From positions 1 through 9,552 of the forward strand of contig CAMLGG010000206.1 of the NCBI GenBank assembly GCA_946479475.1: 9,552 bases of DNA, given 5' to 3'. The stretch comes from an uncultured Ideonella sp. GTDB lineage: Bacteria > Pseudomonadota > Gammaproteobacteria > Burkholderiales > Burkholderiaceae. The translations under genes and the position numbers were made by a program. Under the pieces are notes generated by a model. It did not search any database. It was not told the DNA's origin and was given only the letters and a program-made list of their open reading frames with translations. Of this stretch, positions 6,379 to 9,552 are shown in pieces; position 1 is the stretch's first letter, and the number at the start of each line of letters is the position of its first letter.

Positions 6379-7398
6379 CTAGGGCGACTTCGCCTCGCCG
6401 ATCGGCGTGAGCAGGAACGCGCGCTTGTGCAGGCCCAGCTTCTTGTTGCGGGCGAAGCCCACGATGGCGCCATCGCGGTTGATGCCCCAGGCCCACTTCA
6501 GCACCCAGCCGGCTTCGCGCACGGCCGGGTTGATGCGGTCATTCAGGTCGATGACCTTGCCGTGGGACCACAGGGTCGCGCGGTAGTGTCCTTCCGCATC
6601 GAACCGGCCCTGGCTGGCACCGACGATCTCGCCGGCGTCGTTGATCGAGAACGCGAAGCTGGCGCGGCCACCCAGGGTGCCGAGGTCGGTCATCGTGTCG
6701 CCATCCCAGCGGACGGCATGGGTGGCCGCGTTGCCGGCGGTGGTGCTGTAGCCGACGATGACCCCCTTGTCGTTGATGCCCGTCGCTTCGCTCGAGATGC
6801 CGCCGAGCACTCCGAGATCCTTCACATGGCCCCGATACCAGCGCGTGGCGTGCGAGTGCGGGCCCCAGCCGACGATCATTCCGGCGTCGTTGATGGCGTG
6901 GGCCTGGCCCGGGCCGAGCTCGACGGCCACGCCGCCTTCCCAGCGAACCACGGTCGTGCCGCCCGCGGATTGGGCGAAACCGGCGATCACGCCCTGGGCA
7001 TTGATGGCGGTGGCGTAGCTGTTCACGCCGCCCCAGGAGCCGAGGTCGATGGCCACGCCGCCCTCCCAGCGCGCGGCATGGAAGACGCCGCCGGGCAGCG
7101 ACGCCGATCCCACGATGACCCCGTCGTCGCTGATGCCGAGGGCCCAGCTCTGCTCGCCCCCGAGGGTGCCGAGATCCGTCACCTCGCCGTCCCGCCACAC
7201 GGCAGCGTGGCTCTGCAGGTAGCCCTGGTGGACAAGGCCGACGACCTGCTGGTGCACGTTGATGGCCCGGGCCTGGCTCATGTGGCCTTCCAGCGTGCCC
7301 AGGTCGGTGAACTGGTAGGTGGTGGCAGCGGCGGTCGAAGCCGCGAGGCCGGCGGCGAGCGCCAGCGCGATGCGGCGCAGAGAAGTGACGATGGACAT
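6379..7398 (-). CDS. Secreted HAF-repeat protein
   Basis: This 339-residue protein has a signal peptide (hydrophobic core 10-21, likely cut near ATA-AAT at 21-26). It is built almost entirely of HAF-type repeats of about 40 residues, each with a DLGTLGG-like turn followed by an A-x-x-I-N-x-x-G-x-I-V-G strand. The turns lie near residues 32, 75, 118, 160 (degenerate), 194 and 238. A terminal DLNDRINP unit (284-291) and closing AFLLTP (327-332) are usual for the family. Such repeats are thought to form extracellular beta-propeller-like folds; the ligand is unknown. There is no PEP-CTERM or other sorting signal at the C-terminus. The ATG at 7398 has a GGAGG site seven bases upstream. The gene starts 40 bases after boxA on the same strand, so read-through from the box operon is possible, though no role in benzoate breakdown is known. 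Confidence 0.94.
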   Translation of the reverse strand: MSIVTSLRRIALALAAGLAASTAAATTYQFTDLGTLEGHMSQARAINVHQQVVGLVHQGYLQSHAAVWRDGEVTDLGTLGGEQSWALGISDDGVIVGSASLPGGVFHAARWEGGVAIDLGSWGGVNSYATAINAQGVIAGFAQSAGGTTVVRWEGGVAVELGPGQAHAINDAGMIVGWGPHSHATRWYRGHVKDLGVLGGISSEATGINDKGVIVGYSTTAGNAATHAVRWDGDTMTDLGTLGGRASFAFSINDAGEIVGASQGRFDAEGHYRATLWSHGKVIDLNDRINPAVREAGWVLKWAWGINRDGAIVGFARNKKLGLHKRAFLLTPIGEAKSP

Positions 7399-7400
7399 GG

Positions 7401-7430
7401 CGCACCCTCCCTTGAAGCGGGGAAGGCGCG
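7401..7430 (-). promoter_or_regulatory. Hairpin between boxA and HAF gene covering the HAF ribosome site
   Basis: In minus-strand RNA the arms CGCGCCUUCCC (7430-7420) and GGGAGGGUGCG (7411-7401) can pair over 11 positions with two G-U wobbles, around an 8-base loop. The 3' arm contains the GGAGG site (7410-7406) for the HAF start at 7398. On the plus strand the two wobbles become A-C mismatches, so the structure favours the transcribed direction. No U-run follows, so a classical terminator is unlikely. It could limit HAF translation or separate it from boxA expression. Function is inference. Confidence 0.45.
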
Positions 7431-7438
7431 TGGATGAG

Positions 7439-8713
7439 TCAGTAGGTCTCGAGGTGCAGCCGGCCCTGCTGCTTCAACGAGGCCCCGACCGCCGGCCAGT
7501 CCAGGCCCGCCGCCTCCGCCACTTCCTTGAGCGCGAGTACAACACCTTCTTCCATGGCCTTCAAGCCGCAGACGTAGAAGAAGGCGTTGGGATCGGACAG
7601 CAGCGGCACCAGGTCGGCCGCTCTTTCGCGCATCAGGTCCTGCACGTAGCGCTTGGGCTGGCCGGGCGTGCGGCTGAAGGCGAAGTTGATGTCGATGAAA
7701 TCCTTGGGCAGGTTCTGCAGCGGGCCGAAGTAGGGCAGCTCCTCCTTGGTCCGCGCGCCGAAGAACAGCATCAGCTTGCCGCCCTCGAACTTGCCCGACT
7801 GCCTGAGGCGCCGCCGCCACTCCGTCATCGCCCGCATCGGGGCCGAGCCCGTGCCGGTGCAGATCATCACGATGTGGCTCCTGGGGTGGTTGGGCATCAG
7901 GAAGCTGGTGCCGAAGGGCCCGATCACCTGCACCGTGTCGCCCACCTTGAGGTCGCACATGTAGTTGCTGGCCACGCCGCGCACCGGGCGGCCGTGGTGG
8001 TCCTCCAGCACGCGCTTGATGGTCAGCGAGACGTTGTTGTAGCCGGGGCGCTCGCCGTTGCGCGGGCTGGCGATCGAGTACTGCCGCGCATGGTGCGGCC
8101 GGCCGGCTTCGTCCACGCCCGGCGGCACGATGCCGATCGACTGGCCTTCCAGCACCGGGAAGGGCATGGTGCCGAAGTCGAGCACCACGTGGTGGGTGTC
8201 GTACTCCTTGCCGACCTCGGTCACGCGGACGTTGCCGGTCACGGTGGCGGTGACGGACTTCTCGGCCGACTTCGGGCCGTAGAGGTTGGCGTAGGCGTGC
8301 GCCGCCGACCAGGGCGGCAGCGTGGCGCCGTACTGGGCGCTGTTGAAGGCCGGCTCGGTGCCGGGCTCGGCCGCCACGACGGGCTCGGGGGCCGCCACCT
8401 CCGCCGCAGCTTCGTCACCCGCCAGTTCCTTCAGCTGGTCCCGGCTCAACTCGGCCGGCAACGCATCCCAGCTGAACTGCTCTTCCAGCGTGTAGGCCTT
8501 CGCCCTGGGCATCTGCCGGTAGTTGTCGATGCTGCCGGTGGGGCAGGGCGAGATGCAGTCGTTGCACCAGTTGCAGATGGCGGCGTCGACCACGTAGTTG
8601 CGCGAGTCGTGCGTGATCGCGCCCACCGGGCACATCGTCTCGCACGTGTTGCAGCGGATGCAGATCTCGGGGTCGATGAGATGCTGCTTGATGATCGTGA
8701 CGGCCATGTCCAT
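7439..8713 (-). CDS. boxA: Benzoyl-CoA 2,3-epoxidase (oxygenase) reductase component BoxA
   Basis: This 424-residue cytoplasmic flavoprotein passes electrons from NADPH to BoxB in the aerobic CoA-dependent benzoate pathway. The N-terminus is a two-cluster ferredoxin: C18, C21, C24, C28-P and C47, C50, C53, C57-P. An Ala/Pro/Glu-rich linker (about 98-125) leads to a ferredoxin-NADP reductase module. That module has a flavin motif RQYSIAS (210-216), a GPFGTSF loop (265-271), a nucleotide motif GTGSAPMRA (287-295), [13 protein letters not shown] (379-391) and a C-terminal Tyr. This ferredoxin-plus-reductase fusion, next to boxB, identifies the gene. The ATG at 8713 is chosen because AAAGAG (8729-8724) lies ten bases upstream; an ATG two codons later is possible. 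It begins 15 bases after the boxB stop, so the two are one transcription unit. Confidence 0.95.
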   Translation of the reverse strand: MDMAVTIIKQHLIDPEICIRCNTCETMCPVGAITHDSRNYVVDAAICNWCNDCISPCPTGSIDNYRQMPRAKAYTLEEQFSWDALPAELSRDQLKELAGDEAAAEVAAPEPVVAAEPGTEPAFNSAQYGATLPPWSAAHAYANLYGPKSAEKSVTATVTGNVRVTEVGKEYDTHHVVLDFGTMPFPVLEGQSIGIVPPGVDEAGRPHHARQYSIASPRNGERPGYNNVSLTIKRVLEDHHGRPVRGVASNYMCDLKVGDTVQVIGPFGTSFLMPNHPRSHIVMICTGTGSAPMRAMTEWRRRLRQSGKFEGGKLMLFFGARTKEELPYFGPLQNLPKDFIDINFAFSRTPGQPKRYVQDLMRERAADLVPLLSDPNAFFYVCGLKAMEEGVVLALKEVAEAAGLDWPAVGASLKQQGRLHLETY

Positions 8714-8728
8714 GGCAGCGGCGCTCTT

Positions 8729-9552
8729 TCAGTTGAAGCGGACGTAGTCGAAGTCGACCGGCTGGCGGTTGATGCCCATGACCGGCGGCGCGATCCAGTT
8801 GGCGAACTTGCCCGGCTCGACCACGCGGCCCATCAGGCTGGCGACGAAGGCGCGGTCGGTTGGCGAGGGCAGCCACTGGTCCACCTTGGCCGCCCATTCG
8901 GCCTCGGAGATCACCTGGCCTTCCGGCGACACCTTGGCGCCGGCCAGCGAGCCGATGTTGCGGTGGAAGGCCTTGTGCGGGGTCTTCAGGCGGAAGGGAA
9001 TGCCGGCCTTCTCGATCACCTTGTTCCAGCGCTCGACGCCGGCGATGGAGTCCTTGATGTAGTCGTCGCGCAGCACCTCGTTGAGCGCATTGAGCATCGG
9101 CACCTCGCGCTCGACGAGCTGGCCGTTGCTCACCGAGAGCACGCGGTAGCTCTGGCCGCGCAGCTGGTGGTCGTCGGTGCGCTTGCCCTCCTCGAAGCGG
9201 CCCTTCAGGCCGGTGGAGTAGAAGGTCGCGGCGTTGCTGGATTCGTCGGCACCGAAGAGGTCGATCGTCACCGAGAAGTGGAAGTTCAGGTAGCGCTGGA
9301 TGGTCGGCAGGTCGATCACGCCGGCGGCGCGCAACTTGGCCGGGTCGTCGGTCTTGAGCTCGTTCATCGCCGCGCAGGTGCGCTGGATGACGCGGCTCAC
9401 GCCCGACTCGCCCACGAACATGTGGTGCGCCTCTTCCGTCAGCATGAACTTGGTCGTGCGGGCGAGAGGGTCGAAGCTCGACTCGGCCAGCGCGCAGAGC
9501 TGGAACTTGCCGTCGCGGTCGGTGAAGTAGGTGAACATGAAGAAGCTCAGCC
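8729..9552 (-). CDS. boxB: Benzoyl-CoA 2,3-epoxidase (oxygenase) component BoxB, C-terminal part
   Basis: The gene runs off the right edge; 273 codons of the C-terminal part are visible, of roughly 475 in the family. BoxB is the di-iron oxygenase that inserts one O atom into benzoyl-CoA to give the 2,3-epoxide, with BoxA as electron donor. The visible part begins in a helix (FFMFTYFTDRDGKFQL). It then shows LTEEAHHMFVGE with the E-x-x-H iron-binding pair (E40 and H43 of the visible part), characteristic of one half of the di-iron site. Further typical stretches are YLNFHFSVTIDLFG and the closing PVDFDYVRFN. The first half of the iron site lies outside the window. boxC, the ring-opening lyase, is not in the window and may lie upstream of boxB, beyond the right edge. 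Confidence 0.96.
   Translation of the reverse strand, partial: LSFFMFTYFTDRDGKFQLCALAESSFDPLARTTKFMLTEEAHHMFVGESGVSRVIQRTCAAMNELKTDDPAKLRAAGVIDLPTIQRYLNFHFSVTIDLFGADESSNAATFYSTGLKGRFEEGKRTDDHQLRGQSYRVLSVSNGQLVEREVPMLNALNEVLRDDYIKDSIAGVERWNKVIEKAGIPFRLKTPHKAFHRNIGSLAGAKVSPEGQVISEAEWAAKVDQWLPSPTDRAFVASLMGRVVEPGKFANWIAPPVMGINRQPVDFDYVRFN

Noticed and set aside
6308..6496. Extending the di-haem protein upstream to 6496
   Set aside because: The extra 63 residues overlap the HAF gene, are Arg/His/Pro-rich and would bury the signal peptide; the ATG at 6307 has a good ribosome site.
6427..7437. A 336-codon plus-strand frame opposite the HAF gene
   Set aside because: Its repeats are only the mirror of the HAF repeats, and it has no start signal or recognisable fold.

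Overview
The window is very GC-rich, gene-dense bacterial DNA. Codon use, a coenzyme A-dependent aerobic benzoate (box) pathway and a caa3-type oxidase cluster together suggest a betaproteobacterium, probably in the Burkholderiales. The taxonomic placement is inference. I see no RNA genes, insertion sequences, CRISPR arrays or phage genes. No gap between genes exceeds 71 bases.

Plus strand, 1-4163: the distal part of a terminal-oxidase operon. It holds the cytochrome c domain at the C-terminus of oxidase subunit II (cut by the window edge), subunit I, a five-helix subunit III, a 109-residue membrane protein of unknown function, and a CtaG-family assembly factor. The first three genes are joined by ATGA stop/start overlaps. 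The order (II with fused haem c, then I, then III) resembles the Bradyrhizobium coxMNOP type of alternative oxidase. Subunit I keeps every haem and CuB ligand but has lost the marker residues of both canonical proton pathways: the D-channel Asp is Ser, its two Asn are Ile and Val, and the K-channel Lys is Gln. This is the most interesting feature of the window.

Minus strand, 9552-4165: five genes read toward the oxidase operon and meet it tail to tail with one base between the stop codons. In transcription order they are boxB (5' end outside the window), boxA, a secreted HAF-repeat protein, a periplasmic di-haem protein of the cytochrome c peroxidase/MauG superfamily, and a secreted DUF4142 protein. 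BoxA and BoxB together form the oxygenase that converts benzoyl-CoA to its 2,3-epoxide. The next three genes all encode exported proteins and have no known link to benzoate breakdown. An 11-bp RNA hairpin between boxA and the HAF gene covers the HAF ribosome binding site.

Taken together, one strand carries oxygen respiration with an atypical oxidase. The other carries oxygen-dependent aromatic degradation followed by a cell-envelope module. Whether the two strands are functionally linked cannot be told from sequence alone.
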